Below, in pieces: positions 36,134-45,325 of a stretch of 64,000 bases of DNA. This DNA is from Salinisphaera sp040361255 (lineage in GTDB: Bacteria > Pseudomonadota > Gammaproteobacteria > Nevskiales > Salinisphaeraceae): contig NZ_APNG01000013.1 in the NCBI RefSeq assembly GCF_040361255.1, positions 1 to 64,000 on the forward strand, in the 5' to 3' direction. Under the pieces are notes generated by a model. The model was not told where the DNA came from and did not search any database. It saw nothing but the letters and a program-made list of their open reading frames with translations. Made by a program: the position numbers and the translations under genes. Each line of letters opens with the position of its first letter. The stretch's first letter is position 1.

Positions 36134-37621
36134 ATGACCGACCCCCATGCCCGTACGCGCGATAGCGCCCGCCCCGAGGCCGTGGCCAAACGCCACACGC
36201 TGGGCAAACGCACCGCCCGCGAAAACATCGCCGATCTGTGCGATGCCGACAGCTTTCTGGAATACGGCGCGCTCGCGATCGCCGCGCAGCGCAGCCGACG
36301 CGCGCTCGACGAACTCGAACGCGACACGCCCGCGGACGGGCTGGTCGGCGGCGTCGGGCGCATCAATGGCGATTGTTTCGACAAGGCGCGCAGCCGCTGC
36401 GTTGTCATGAGCTACGACTACACCGTGCTCGCCGGCACCCAGGGCTATCAGAACCATCGCAAGACCGATCGTCTGGTCGAGATCGCCCGGCGCGAAAAAC
36501 TGCCGGTGGTGTTCTTCACCGAAGGCGGGGGCGGGCGCCCGGGCGACACGGACGCCGCACTCGTGGTCAATTCCGGGCTCGAGGTGACCAGCTTCTATAC
36601 CTTTGCCCGCCTGAGTGGCGAAGTGCCGCTCATCGGCATCAACGCCGGGCGCTGTTTTGCCGGCAACGCGGCCTTTTTCGGCTGCTGCGATATCACCATC
36701 GCCACCCGCGATGCCAATCTGGGCATGGCCGGGCCGGCCATGATCGCCGGCGGTGGTCTGGGCGAATTCGCCCCCGAGGACATCGGCCCGGCCGACGAAC
36801 AGGCTGCGATCGGCGTGGTCGATATCGTCGTCGACGACGAGGCCGAGGCGGTGACCACGGCCAAGCAGTGTCTATCGTATTTTCAGGGCCCGATCGCCGA
36901 CTTTCGTGCCCCGCAGACAACGAACATCGGCGATCTCATGCCGGCCAACCGGCGTATGACCTACGACGTACGCCGTATCATCGCCGCGCTGGCTGATAGC
37001 GACTCGATGACCGAACTGGGCGCGACCCATGCGCCCAATCTGGTGACGGCCTTCATTCGTATCGCGGGCAAGCCGGTGGGCGTGATCGCCAACAACCCGC
37101 GCAGCCTGGCGGGCGCGATCGACAGCGCGGCCGCACGCAAGGCCGCCGCATTCATGCGCCTGTGCGATACCCACGGCATCGCGCTGCTTACGCTGTGCGA
37201 CACGCCCGGCATCATGGTCGGCCCCGAGGCCGAAAAGACCGGCACGGTCGCCCATGCCGCGCAGCTGTTCATCGCGGGCGCGAAAGTCCGCGTGCCCTGG
37301 TATGCCATCGTGCTGCGCAAGGCCTACGGGCTGGGCGCCCAGGCCATGCTCGGCGGGCATCTCAAGCGGCCCGATTTCACCGTGGCCTGGCCCAACGGCG
37401 AATTCGGCCCGATGGGCGTGGAAGGCGCGGTGACGCTGGGCTTTCGACGCGAACTCGCCGCAATCGAAGACGAAACCGAACGCGCAGCGCGTTATCAACA
37501 GCTCGTGGATGGGCTCTACGAACAGGGCAAGGCCGAAAACGTGGCCAGCTATTTCGAAATCGACGACGTGATCGACCCGGCCGAATCCCGCCGCTGGCTT
37601 GCGGGGGCGCTTGGCAGCTAG
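36134..37621 (+). CDS. Acyl-CoA carboxylase carboxyltransferase (beta) subunit
   Basis: A 495-residue carboxyltransferase of the biotin-dependent acyl-CoA carboxylase family, which moves carboxyl from carboxybiotin to an acyl-CoA. The N-terminal half has the acyl-CoA site (TARENIADLCDADSFLEYGA, GGVGRINGD, VVMSYDYTVLAGTQGYQNH). The C-terminal half has the carboxybiotin side (PVGVIANNPRSLAGAIDSAA, LLTLCDTPGIMVGPEAEKTG). Conserved glycine pairs of the oxyanion holes are visible. No biotin carboxylase or biotinyl carrier gene is nearby, so its partner subunit and acyl-CoA (propionyl, methylcrotonyl, geranyl or other) cannot be decided. It is divergent from rsmG across about 150 bp. Confidence 0.85.
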   Translation: MTDPHARTRDSARPEAVAKRHTLGKRTARENIADLCDADSFLEYGALAIAAQRSRRALDELERDTPADGLVGGVGRINGDCFDKARSRCVVMSYDYTVLAGTQGYQNHRKTDRLVEIARREKLPVVFFTEGGGGRPGDTDAALVVNSGLEVTSFYTFARLSGEVPLIGINAGRCFAGNAAFFGCCDITIATRDANLGMAGPAMIAGGGLGEFAPEDIGPADEQAAIGVVDIVVDDEAEAVTTAKQCLSYFQGPIADFRAPQTTNIGDLMPANRRMTYDVRRIIAALADSDSMTELGATHAPNLVTAFIRIAGKPVGVIANNPRSLAGAIDSAAARKAAAFMRLCDTHGIALLTLCDTPGIMVGPEAEKTGTVAHAAQLFIAGAKVRVPWYAIVLRKAYGLGAQAMLGGHLKRPDFTVAWPNGEFGPMGVEGAVTLGFRRELAAIEDETERAARYQQLVDGLYEQGKAENVASYFEIDDVIDPAESRRWLAGALGS

Positions 37622-37627
37622 CTTTCT

Positions 37628-38015
37628 AGTCCGCGAATGAACGCCAATAAACGCAAATAAGGCATCCGTTTAGTTGGCGCCACCGGGCTGGGTTTTATGA
37701 AAGAAGTGTCCGCAGATCGACGCCGATCCACACAGATGAAAAGCGGGGCGCGTCCTCGACGCTCGCTCAAGACCGGGGCGCCGCGCAAACCCGGCGCCGC
37801 CAGGCACTCGACCTGGATCTGTGTTGATCTGCGTCGATCTGCGGACAGTGCTTGTCCCGAATGCGCCGTACCGGGGACGCCGCGCTGAGTCGCGCTCTAA
37901 ATCTGCGGATAACCCTACGTACAAAGCTCAGCACGCGGTGTGAATATCGGACCACCCGGCCTCGCGCGATCCGTCTTTCACCTTATTCGCGTGTCTTCGC
38001 GTCCATTCGCGGACT
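37628..38015. repeat. Nested inverted-repeat region between carboxyltransferase and glnS genes
   Basis: The outer arms AGTCCGCGAATG (37628-37639) and CATTCGCGGACT (38004-38015) are perfect 12-bp complements. Inside, TGTCCGCAGATCGACG (37707-37722) and CGTCGATCTGCGGACA (37832-37847) are perfect 16-bp complements, and the match continues imperfectly to about 31 bp. The outer arms lie 7 bp from the carboxyltransferase stop and 22 bp from the glnS stop. No gene is supported in the region. The inner arm recurs at 51677-51692. Confidence 0.8.
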
Positions 38016-38036
38016 GGTTTACGAGATCGAAGCCCG

Positions 38037-39731
38037 TCAGCCGCCCGCTTCGATCTTTGCCCAGGTATCGCGTAGCGGCACGATCCGGTTGAACACCGGC
38101 TGCCCCGGCGCGTGATCGAAGCGATCGGCGACGAAATAGCCGATACGCTCGAACTGCACACGGTATTCGGGCTCGACCATGGCCAGATCCGGCTCGATCG
38201 TGCAGTTTTCGTACACGGTGAGCGAATCCGGGTTGAGGTCGTCGAGCATGTCGCGATCGCCGCGGCCGGGGTGTTCGGCAGCAAATAGCCGGTCGTACTG
38301 GCGCACGGTGGCTTTCTTGCCGTGGCTGGCCGATACCCAGTGGATCACGCCCTTGGGCTTGATGCCGTCGGCGGGATTGTCGCCCAGGGTGTCCGGGTCG
38401 TAGGTGCAGTGAACCTCCACGATCTCGCCGGCATCGTTCTTGATTACGTCGGTGGCTTCGATGACGTAGGCGTTGCGCAGGCGCACACGCTTGCCGAGCA
38501 CCAGGCGCTTGTATTTCTTGTTCGCCTCTTCGCGGAAATCCTCTTTCTCGATCAGGATTTCGCGGGTGAACGGCAGGCTGCGCTCGCCCAGATCGTCGCG
38601 ATTCGGATGGCCGGCGGCGACCAGCTGTTCGACGCCGTCTTCAGGGTAATTGGTGATTACGAGCTTGAGCGGGTCGAGCACGCACATCGCGCGCGGCGCG
38701 TTATTGTTCAAGTCGTCGCGGATGGCATGTTCGAGCATCGCGGCATCGACCACGCCATCGGTACGCGCCACGCCAATCGTTTCACAGAAGTTTCGGATCG
38801 CCGCCGGTGTATACCCGCGTCGGCGAATACCGGCGATCGTGGGCATGCGCGGATCGTCCCAGCCGTCGACGACGTGCTCGTCGATCAGCCGTTTGAGCTT
38901 GCGCTTGCTGGTAATGGTGTAGTTGAGATTGAGCCGGCCGAATTCGGTCTGTACCGGACGGGCCGGCACTGGCAGATGCTCGATGAACCAGTCATAGAGC
39001 GGGCGATGATCGGCGAATTCCAGCGTGCAGATGGAATGGGTCACGCCCTCGATCGCGTCCGACTGGCCGTGGGCGAAATCGTAGGACGGGTAAATGCACC
39101 ACTTGTCGCCGGTTTGATGATGCGCAGCATGCCGGATGCGATAGATCACCGGATCGCGCAGGTTCATGTTGCCGGCGGCCATGTCGATCTTGGCGCGCAG
39201 CGAGGCCTGGCCTTCGCCGAATTCGCCCGCGCGCATCTGTTCGAACGCGGCGAGGTTTTCTTCCGGCGTGCGATCGCGATAGGGGCTATTCGTGCCCGGC
39301 GTGTTCCAGTCGCCGCGGTATTCGCGTGCCTGCTCGGACGTCAGCTCGTCGACATAGGCATCGCCGTTTTCGATCAGATGCAGGGCGTATTCGTAGAGCG
39401 TATCGAAATAGTCCGAGGTAAAACGAACATGCCCGTCCCATTCGAAGCCGAGCCAGTGCACGTCTTCCTGAATGGAATCGATATAGGCCTGTTCTTCTTT
39501 TTCCGGGTTGGTGTCGTCGAAACGCAGCCGGCAGCGCCCGCCGAAGTACTCGGCCAGGCCGAAGTTCAGACAAATGGATTTCGCATGGCCGATATGCAGA
39601 AAGCCGTTCGGCTCGGGCGGGAAACGGGTCACCACCTCGCCGACGTGGTCACCGCGCTCGATCTGCTCGGCAATCATGTTGCGTACGAAATTGTTGCCCC
39701 CGGCGTTGGAAGAATCGACTTCTTTGGGCAT
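38037..39731 (-). CDS. glnS: Glutaminyl-tRNA synthetase
   Basis: A 564-residue class I aminoacyl-tRNA synthetase charging tRNA-Gln. The HIGH motif lies in PPEPNGFLHIGHA (38-50), and the KMSKS-like loop is in NYTITSKRKLKRLI. YDFAHGQSDAIEGVTHSICT and DDPRMPTIAGIRRRGYTPAA are strong GlnRS blocks, followed by the C-terminal beta-barrel anticodon-binding domains. The start at 39731 (MPKEVDSSN) matches family length; the open frame continues upstream to 40019 with no homologous content. Confidence 0.98.
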   Translation of the reverse strand: MPKEVDSSNAGGNNFVRNMIAEQIERGDHVGEVVTRFPPEPNGFLHIGHAKSICLNFGLAEYFGGRCRLRFDDTNPEKEEQAYIDSIQEDVHWLGFEWDGHVRFTSDYFDTLYEYALHLIENGDAYVDELTSEQAREYRGDWNTPGTNSPYRDRTPEENLAAFEQMRAGEFGEGQASLRAKIDMAAGNMNLRDPVIYRIRHAAHHQTGDKWCIYPSYDFAHGQSDAIEGVTHSICTLEFADHRPLYDWFIEHLPVPARPVQTEFGRLNLNYTITSKRKLKRLIDEHVVDGWDDPRMPTIAGIRRRGYTPAAIRNFCETIGVARTDGVVDAAMLEHAIRDDLNNNAPRAMCVLDPLKLVITNYPEDGVEQLVAAGHPNRDDLGERSLPFTREILIEKEDFREEANKKYKRLVLGKRVRLRNAYVIEATDVIKNDAGEIVEVHCTYDPDTLGDNPADGIKPKGVIHWVSASHGKKATVRQYDRLFAAEHPGRGDRDMLDDLNPDSLTVYENCTIEPDLAMVEPEYRVQFERIGYFVADRFDHAPGQPVFNRIVPLRDTWAKIEAGG

Positions 39732-40214
39732 CGGTATCGGCGCTGGTGGTGAAAAAGCGCCCCTAGTATAGCGACCCGGAACAATCGATAAAGCTTGAAC
39801 CCGGCAACGATTTCGCGCCGTGACCACACCCGGGCGCCCGGCAATGGGGCGAAACCGCCCGAGACCGTCGATCCGGCGTGAGCCCGGCTGAGGGCGGCAT
39901 GGCACATACGCTTTGCGCAATGGCGCTTGGCCCCGGCGGCAGCGCCGGTTGGGCATCGATAACGGGAGCGGCCAGGGCCAATCGGCAGACGGTTCGTTCC
40001 ACCGAGGCCAACAGCGCACATGGGCGCAAGCAGCCGCTATGATCGCGACTGTAGTCGAACAGCCGGGCGGGCGCCTGGGTGGCGGTCCGCGACCATACGT
40101 TGCGAACCGCGACCGCCAACGTGGCTGAGCAGGCCGCGCCGTGCGCTGATCGTCTATTCATTTGCCGGGCCGGCCGCCGCTGCGCCAAACCGGCACAGCT
40201 GACGGGGGCGACGC
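39732..40214. other. Intergenic region, no gene recognised
   Basis: About 480 GC-rich bases between the divergent glnS and histidine kinase starts. Open frames here are shadows with no recognisable domain. It should contain both promoters, but no convincing -35/-10 pair or operator was picked out. Confidence 0.45.
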
Positions 40215-42164
40215 GTGAACAAAGCGGCCTGGGTCTTTGCAACGTTATGGTTGTGGTCGCTTTCGCTGGCCGCGCTCGCGACGCCGCTGCAGATCGGCCC
40301 GGATATCGCCTATACCGTGGTGGCGGACCCACACGGCCGTTACGACCTCGATAGCGCACGCCAGCGTCTACTGGCACCCGCCAGCGTGCCGCAACGACAG
40401 GTATTCGCCCGCGATTACACCACGGCTGCCTACTGGCTACGGTCGGTGCTGCCGCGCAGCGCATTCCACGGATCGGCGCTGTGGATGGAAATCAAACCCA
40501 GCTTCGTCGACGACGTTCAGTTATTTTATCGCCCGCTGGGCAGCGACGGCCCCTGGCAACATCGCACCACCGGCGACAACGCCCGCATGCCACGATCCGA
40601 CCTGGACTATCGGTTTCCGGTATTCGTGATTCCGGCCTTGCCGGCTGACGCATCCGGTTACGAGATCATTTTTCGGGTGGCCAATCGCGGTCCGTTGCTG
40701 CTGCGCCCGACGCTCTGGCAGCCCGCGGCCTTTGTCAGCGATGCCGCACGCTCGAGCGCCTGGCAAGCCTTCTATTTCGGCCTGGCATTCTTCTCGACGC
40801 TGGCGGCCGTGACCTTGGGACTGGTCTTCAAAAGCCGGTTATTCTGGTCGGTCGCCGCACTGGCCGGGCCATATCTGCTGCTGGCCTGCCTGGAAGGCTA
40901 TGCCGCCTGGCTCGTGCCGCAAGCAGGGCGCTGGCTACAGGACATGCTCACCGCGGCGCTCACCTTGTTGCTGTACCCGTGCCTGCTCTGGGCGCCGGTC
41001 GAGGCGCTCGATATCCGGCACCGCCGGCCACGGCTCTATCGCCTGTTCGGCATCACCTGCGGCTTGTTCGCGTTGTTGCTGATCTTTTCCATTGGCACGG
41101 ATTTCTATCCGAACGCGATTCGTATCCAGACCGTGGTGTTCGCTGCGACCTCGCTGGCCTTGTTCTGGGCGGCGATACACATTCTGCGCAACGAACGGCC
41201 CGATCTGTCGACCGTGCTGCTCAGCCTCGGCCCCTTCGCCATGCTCGCCGTGTCGTTTCTGGGCATGCTCTCACTGCGCGAAATCGTGCCTTACCGGCTG
41301 ACCCTGTATACCGTATGGCAGTACGTGCTCATGGCGAACATGCTGTTGGTGATGGTGGTGGCCTTGATCCAGGTTCGTAAACAACGCCAGCAGGCGCTGG
41401 CCAGCCAGCGCCTGGAAGCGGATCTGCGTATCGAGCGCGAAGCCCGTTTTCGTCAGCGCCAGTTCCTGGGCATGGTCGCCCACGAGTTTCGAACCCCGAT
41501 GGCGGTGATTTCGGCGTGTCTGGCCAATCTGAACGCACAAACCGACGATCGCGCGGCGTTGCGCAAACGCCATGAGCGCATTGCACGGGCAACCGAACGG
41601 CTGGTCCAACTCACCGACACCTGTCTGGCCGATGCGCGTCTGGCCGCCGACCGGCTCTTGGTCGACCGGCGCGACGTGTCGCTGACCGCCCTGATGACCT
41701 CGGCGGCCTCGCTGGTGGACGTCAGCGACCGGCATAGCTGGCGCCTGAGCTTTGCCGGCATCGATATCGACGAGGCCGCGCCGGTCAACGACCGCGCCTT
41801 CGTGGACGACGCGCTGCTGCGTATCGCGATTTCCAATGTCGTCGACAACGCCGTGAAATATACCGCGGGTGGGCGAATTCAAGGCGACGTGTCGCGGGCG
41901 AACGGCCACTGGCGGATCGCCATCGCGGACAACGGGCACGGCATTGCCGCACAGGCCGTGGCCACGCTATTCGAGCGCTTCAGTCGCATGCCGCAACCCG
42001 AACATACGGTGCGTGGCTTCGGCCTCGGCCTGCACGTCAGTCGCCAGATCGCACGCGCGCATGGCGGCGAGCTGGCACTGGAGAGAAACACACCGCAAGG
42101 CTGCCTGTTCGTGTTCACCCTGCCCATTGTCGATTCGAGTCGTACCCATGACGCCCTCGGCTGA
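40215..42164 (+). CDS. Membrane sensor histidine kinase with 7TMR-DISM sensor region
   Basis: A 649-residue sensor kinase. After a signal-like first helix, residues about 25-175 form a periplasmic DISM-extracellular domain (YWLRSVLPRSAFHGSALWME, YEIIFRVANRGPLLLRPTLW). Seven hydrophobic helices follow (about 178-390). A short coiled segment leads to the HisKA dimerisation domain with phospho-acceptor His423 in FLGMVAHEFRTPMAVI. The HATPase domain shows VVDNAVKYTAGG (N box), IADNGHGIAA (G1) and VRGFGLGLHVS (G2). 7TMR-DISM proteins are thought to sense carbohydrate-like or other small ligands. It overlaps the response regulator gene by 17 bp, so they are cognate. Confidence 0.93.
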   Translation: MNKAAWVFATLWLWSLSLAALATPLQIGPDIAYTVVADPHGRYDLDSARQRLLAPASVPQRQVFARDYTTAAYWLRSVLPRSAFHGSALWMEIKPSFVDDVQLFYRPLGSDGPWQHRTTGDNARMPRSDLDYRFPVFVIPALPADASGYEIIFRVANRGPLLLRPTLWQPAAFVSDAARSSAWQAFYFGLAFFSTLAAVTLGLVFKSRLFWSVAALAGPYLLLACLEGYAAWLVPQAGRWLQDMLTAALTLLLYPCLLWAPVEALDIRHRRPRLYRLFGITCGLFALLLIFSIGTDFYPNAIRIQTVVFAATSLALFWAAIHILRNERPDLSTVLLSLGPFAMLAVSFLGMLSLREIVPYRLTLYTVWQYVLMANMLLVMVVALIQVRKQRQQALASQRLEADLRIEREARFRQRQFLGMVAHEFRTPMAVISACLANLNAQTDDRAALRKRHERIARATERLVQLTDTCLADARLAADRLLVDRRDVSLTALMTSAASLVDVSDRHSWRLSFAGIDIDEAAPVNDRAFVDDALLRIAISNVVDNAVKYTAGGRIQGDVSRANGHWRIAIADNGHGIAAQAVATLFERFSRMPQPEHTVRGFGLGLHVSRQIARAHGGELALERNTPQGCLFVFTLPIVDSSRTHDALG

Positions 42165-42882
42165 AACCCGTCTGGCGATCGTCGAGGACAACGAAGACCT
42201 GCGCGAGGAGCTGCTGTATTTCCTGCGCCATCGCGGCTTCAGTGTCTGGGGCGCGCACAGCGCGGAAGCGTTCTGGAAACAGCTGCACCGCTCGCCGGTC
42301 GATATCGTGCTCATCGATCTCGGCCTGCCGGGCGAGAACGGCTTCGGCATTGTGGAATATCTCTACGAACTCGGCGGTTACGGTCTGATTGTGGTCACCG
42401 CGCACGGCGCCGAGCGCGACCGGCTGCGCGCACTCAACCTGGGCGCCGACTTTTTTCTGGTCAAGCCGGTGAATTTCGCCCAGCTCAGTACACGCATCGA
42501 CGAACTGGCCAAGCGCCTGGCCCTGAGCAGCGCCGAACACGACACGCCCGGGCTGGCGTATTCCCTGGATGCAGGCTGGGCGCTGGCGGCGGTCGAATCG
42601 CAGCTGCGCTCGCCGGCCGGGCGCTCGCTCGACCTGTCGCCCAAGGAGCTGGAGCTGCTGCGTATTCTCCTCGGCGGGCCCCAGCAGGTGGTAACCAAAC
42701 AGGCGCTGCACGATCTGTTGTTCGCCCATGCACCCGATGAGGATGTTCACCGAATCGACGTCATTCTCAGCCGGCTGCGGCAAAAAGCCCGCGAACAGGG
42801 CATGCAACTGCCGATTCGATCGATATTCGGCCAGGGGCTGGTTTTCGCGGCGTCGGCGACGTTTTACGAACCCCCGAATTAA
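42148..42882 (+). CDS. OmpR-type response regulator
   Basis: A 244-residue response regulator. The receiver domain has the acidic pair in LAIVEDNEDL, phospho-acceptor Asp57 in IVLIDLGLPGENGFG and the conserved lysine in FFLVKPVNF. The C-terminal winged-helix domain (about 150-235; LDLSPKELELLRILLGGPQQ, VHRIDVILSRLRQKAREQG) is OmpR/PhoB-like. The start at 42148 lies inside the end of the kinase gene (17-bp overlap), indicating coupled translation. Target genes are not evident in the window. Confidence 0.93.
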   Translation: MTPSAETRLAIVEDNEDLREELLYFLRHRGFSVWGAHSAEAFWKQLHRSPVDIVLIDLGLPGENGFGIVEYLYELGGYGLIVVTAHGAERDRLRALNLGADFFLVKPVNFAQLSTRIDELAKRLALSSAEHDTPGLAYSLDAGWALAAVESQLRSPAGRSLDLSPKELELLRILLGGPQQVVTKQALHDLLFAHAPDEDVHRIDVILSRLRQKAREQGMQLPIRSIFGQGLVFAASATFYEPPN

Positions 42883-43008
42883 CCCGGCCCGGATAGACGA
42901 TTTTTCGGGGTGCACCCGCGTAGGCGACCGCTTGCGCGCCGCCGTGAACAGCGTTGAAAACAGCTGACCCGGGCCGCTGTTTTGGTGCCGCACGACTAAT
43001 AGCCTGAA

Positions 43009-43031
43009 GCCGGTGCGCGTGGCGCACCGGC
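43009..43031. terminator. Hairpin between convergent response regulator and WS/DGAT genes
   Basis: GCCGGTGCGC (43009-43018) and GCGCACCGGC (43022-43031) form a perfect 10-bp stem with a 3-nt loop in the gap between two convergent stops (42882 and 43054). There is no T-run, but position and stability suggest a bidirectional transcription stop. Confidence 0.5.
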
Positions 43032-43053
43032 CTATCGACATCGAGGCGATGCG

Positions 43054-44559
43054 TTATTGGCTGGTCTGGCGTTTCGCGGGCGATTTGCGCCGCTGGGCGG
43101 TGCTTTTTTTCTTCGCCGGCGCCTTGGCCTCGTCCTTGGGCTTGTCTTTCGCCCCGGTATCGCGGTTGCCATAGGTGTCGCGCAGCTCATCGAGCGTTTC
43201 GCCGGCGTAGACGGCCAGCCGCTGCATCGAAGGTAGCGTCTCGCGACAACCGATGAAGCCGAAACCCAGCGTATCGGCATAGCCATGGACAGTGATATTG
43301 AGCGCTTGCCCGTGGGTGACCAGCGAGGTGGGGTAGAAGGCTTCCATTTCCGCGCCGTGGATATACAGCGGGCCTTCCGGTCCCGGCAGATTCGATACCG
43401 TGACATTGAACACCGGCCGCGTACGCCCGCCCATGCCGGTGACCAGCGACAGTACATAGGGCGCCATGAGCGCGATCGTGTACTGGGTGATGGCGGCCGC
43501 CGAGAGCTTGCCGAGTTCGGTCTTGGCCCGCCGGGTCGAGCGCGCGACCGCTTCCAGACGCTGGGCAGTGGATTCGATATCGGTGCCCAGATTGGCCACG
43601 ATGAAGGTCAGCGCATTACCGGCCTCCTGATCGTCGGCCGGGCGTATCGATACGGGGATACCCGCGGTCAGCGGCTTGTCCGGCAGTTCGCCGATCTCGC
43701 GCAGATAACGGCGCAGTGCGCCGCCGCAAATCGTGAGTACGATGTCATTGACCGTCACCCCGGCATTCTCGGCCAGACTGCGGAACTCGGTCAGCGAATA
43801 CAGCTGGGTGGCATAACGACGCTGGGATTGAATCCGCGTATTCAGAATCGACGAGGCCGAGGAAAACGGCAGTCCCGCGGTGCCGGTTTCCGAGCGCGCA
43901 CTTTTGAGCATGCTGCGCACCACGCGCGCAAAACCCGGCAACGAGCCGACCTGCTCGGCCGCGCCGCCCATCAATTCCGCAACCGCGCGGTACAGGCCCG
44001 GCCGCGTTTCGCCGGGCGAACGCTTGCGGCGTTTTTTCGGCGGCAGCGCCCAGAACGGGGGGCGTTCGGTGTCGTTCGGATCGTCGGTCAGCGCCTTGGC
44101 CAACTGGCGCATGCCGGCCACGCCGTCGATCAGCGAATGATGCAGCTTGATATAGACGGCAAAGCGATTGCCCTCGAGGCCTTCGATGAGATGCGCTTCC
44201 CACGGCGGACGCTTGAAATCCAGCGGGTGGCTATGCAGACGCGATGCCAGCTCACCGAGCTCGCGTTCGCCGCCGGGCGCGGGCAACGCCGAGTGGCGAA
44301 AATGGTATTCGACATCGATTTCGTCGAGCAGCTCCCATTCGGGGGCGACCGTACGCAGCGCACCGGAGCGCAACCGATGATTCCAGGGCGAATAGGCCTT
44401 CGAGAACTGGTGATAGTGCTCGACGATACGCCGCGGCAGATCCTTGGGTGCCCCCTCGGGGATCTGGAAGGTCAGCAGGCCGCCGACCTGCATGGGCGCG
44501 TTTTCCGTTTCCACATTGAGCCAGGCCATATCGACCAGGTTCAGGCGTTTTGTCTCCAT
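43054..44559 (-). CDS. Wax ester synthase / diacylglycerol acyltransferase (WS/DGAT)
   Basis: A 501-residue acyltransferase that makes wax esters or triacylglycerols from acyl-CoA and fatty alcohol or diacylglycerol. The catalytic HHxxxDG motif is HHSLIDG (140-146). The downstream family blocks NDIVLTICGGALRRYL, SIRPADDQEAGNALTFIV and NVTVSNLPGPEGPLY are present. The C-terminus is an unusual Lys/Ala-rich tail (AKKKSTAQRRKSPAKRQTSQ), probably disordered and basic. The start at 44559 has an AAGGAGA site 7 bp upstream. Storage lipid synthesis by such enzymes is common in marine hydrocarbon- or lipid-using Gammaproteobacteria. Confidence 0.93.
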   Translation of the reverse strand: METKRLNLVDMAWLNVETENAPMQVGGLLTFQIPEGAPKDLPRRIVEHYHQFSKAYSPWNHRLRSGALRTVAPEWELLDEIDVEYHFRHSALPAPGGERELGELASRLHSHPLDFKRPPWEAHLIEGLEGNRFAVYIKLHHSLIDGVAGMRQLAKALTDDPNDTERPPFWALPPKKRRKRSPGETRPGLYRAVAELMGGAAEQVGSLPGFARVVRSMLKSARSETGTAGLPFSSASSILNTRIQSQRRYATQLYSLTEFRSLAENAGVTVNDIVLTICGGALRRYLREIGELPDKPLTAGIPVSIRPADDQEAGNALTFIVANLGTDIESTAQRLEAVARSTRRAKTELGKLSAAAITQYTIALMAPYVLSLVTGMGGRTRPVFNVTVSNLPGPEGPLYIHGAEMEAFYPTSLVTHGQALNITVHGYADTLGFGFIGCRETLPSMQRLAVYAGETLDELRDTYGNRDTGAKDKPKDEAKAPAKKKSTAQRRKSPAKRQTSQ

Positions 44560-44863
44560 CAACGTGTCTCCTTTTCGCACGCAATGCCGGGCATCTATAT
44601 CACTGCGGGGATGCCTTGCCGGCCGCGACTCAAGTCTACGCCGTCGCGGAATGTGAAAATAGATATTTTTATTATCGGCACTGCATCGTTACGCCTGGCC
44701 GCCGGACATTCGGCGCCCGGCCCTACTGTGCGCTCTTTTCAGGGCTTTCGCATCCGGATGATTGCATACGCGAAAAGGCGCGCGACGCCATCGCAGCATC
44801 GCGCGCCCGTCACGTTCGCAAAAGGTTGCCGCGGTATGCGGCACGCGGGTCATCGCCGGGTGA

Positions 44864-45265
44864 TCAGCCGATGGCAGCAACGATGAACAGCGCCAGCACA
44901 CAGGCCAGACCGCCAAACCACACCATGCTGCGCAACGTGGCCCGGTCGCTGATATAGCACCAGCCGTAGACCAGCCTCAGCACGATGAACAACACCGCGA
45001 AGAAGTTGATCGCGCCAATCGAGCCGCCGGAGATCACGGCGATGATCACCGCCGCAGCAAACGGCGGAAACGCTTCGAAAGAATTCAGCTGCGCCCAGTA
45101 GGCGCGTTTCTGTGCGCCGTCGCTGAGCTGCTCCAACCATTGCCGCGGGTAGCGATTCTCCTCCAGCCCCATCTTGTTGCGGCCGGCCAGCTTGGCATAA
45201 AGCACGAAGCCGAACGGCATGAGCGCGGCAACGAGCACGCACCAGTAAGCCAGAACCATCGTCAT
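44864..45265 (-). CDS. MAPEG-family membrane protein
   Basis: A 133-residue protein with four hydrophobic helices and the MAPEG pattern: a first helix (LVAALMPFGFVLYAKLAGRN), a loop containing RAYWAQLNSFEAFPPFAAAV with the conserved N-x-x-E, and a second half ending in LRLVYGWCYISDRATLRSM. MAPEG proteins include membrane glutathione transferases and peroxidases, but bacterial members are mostly uncharacterised. It lies 60 bp after prpC on the same strand. Confidence 0.85.
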   Translation of the reverse strand: MTMVLAYWCVLVAALMPFGFVLYAKLAGRNKMGLEENRYPRQWLEQLSDGAQKRAYWAQLNSFEAFPPFAAAVIIAVISGGSIGAINFFAVLFIVLRLVYGWCYISDRATLRSMVWFGGLACVLALFIVAAIG

Positions 45266-45325
45266 CTCCTTTCGTTATTGTCGATCGATGCTGCACCAGC
45301 CTACCGGCGCATGCCGTGCATGCGT

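Noticed and set aside
37622..38036. CRISPR array
   Set aside because: The repeats are inverted, not regularly spaced direct repeats, and there are no cas genes in the window.
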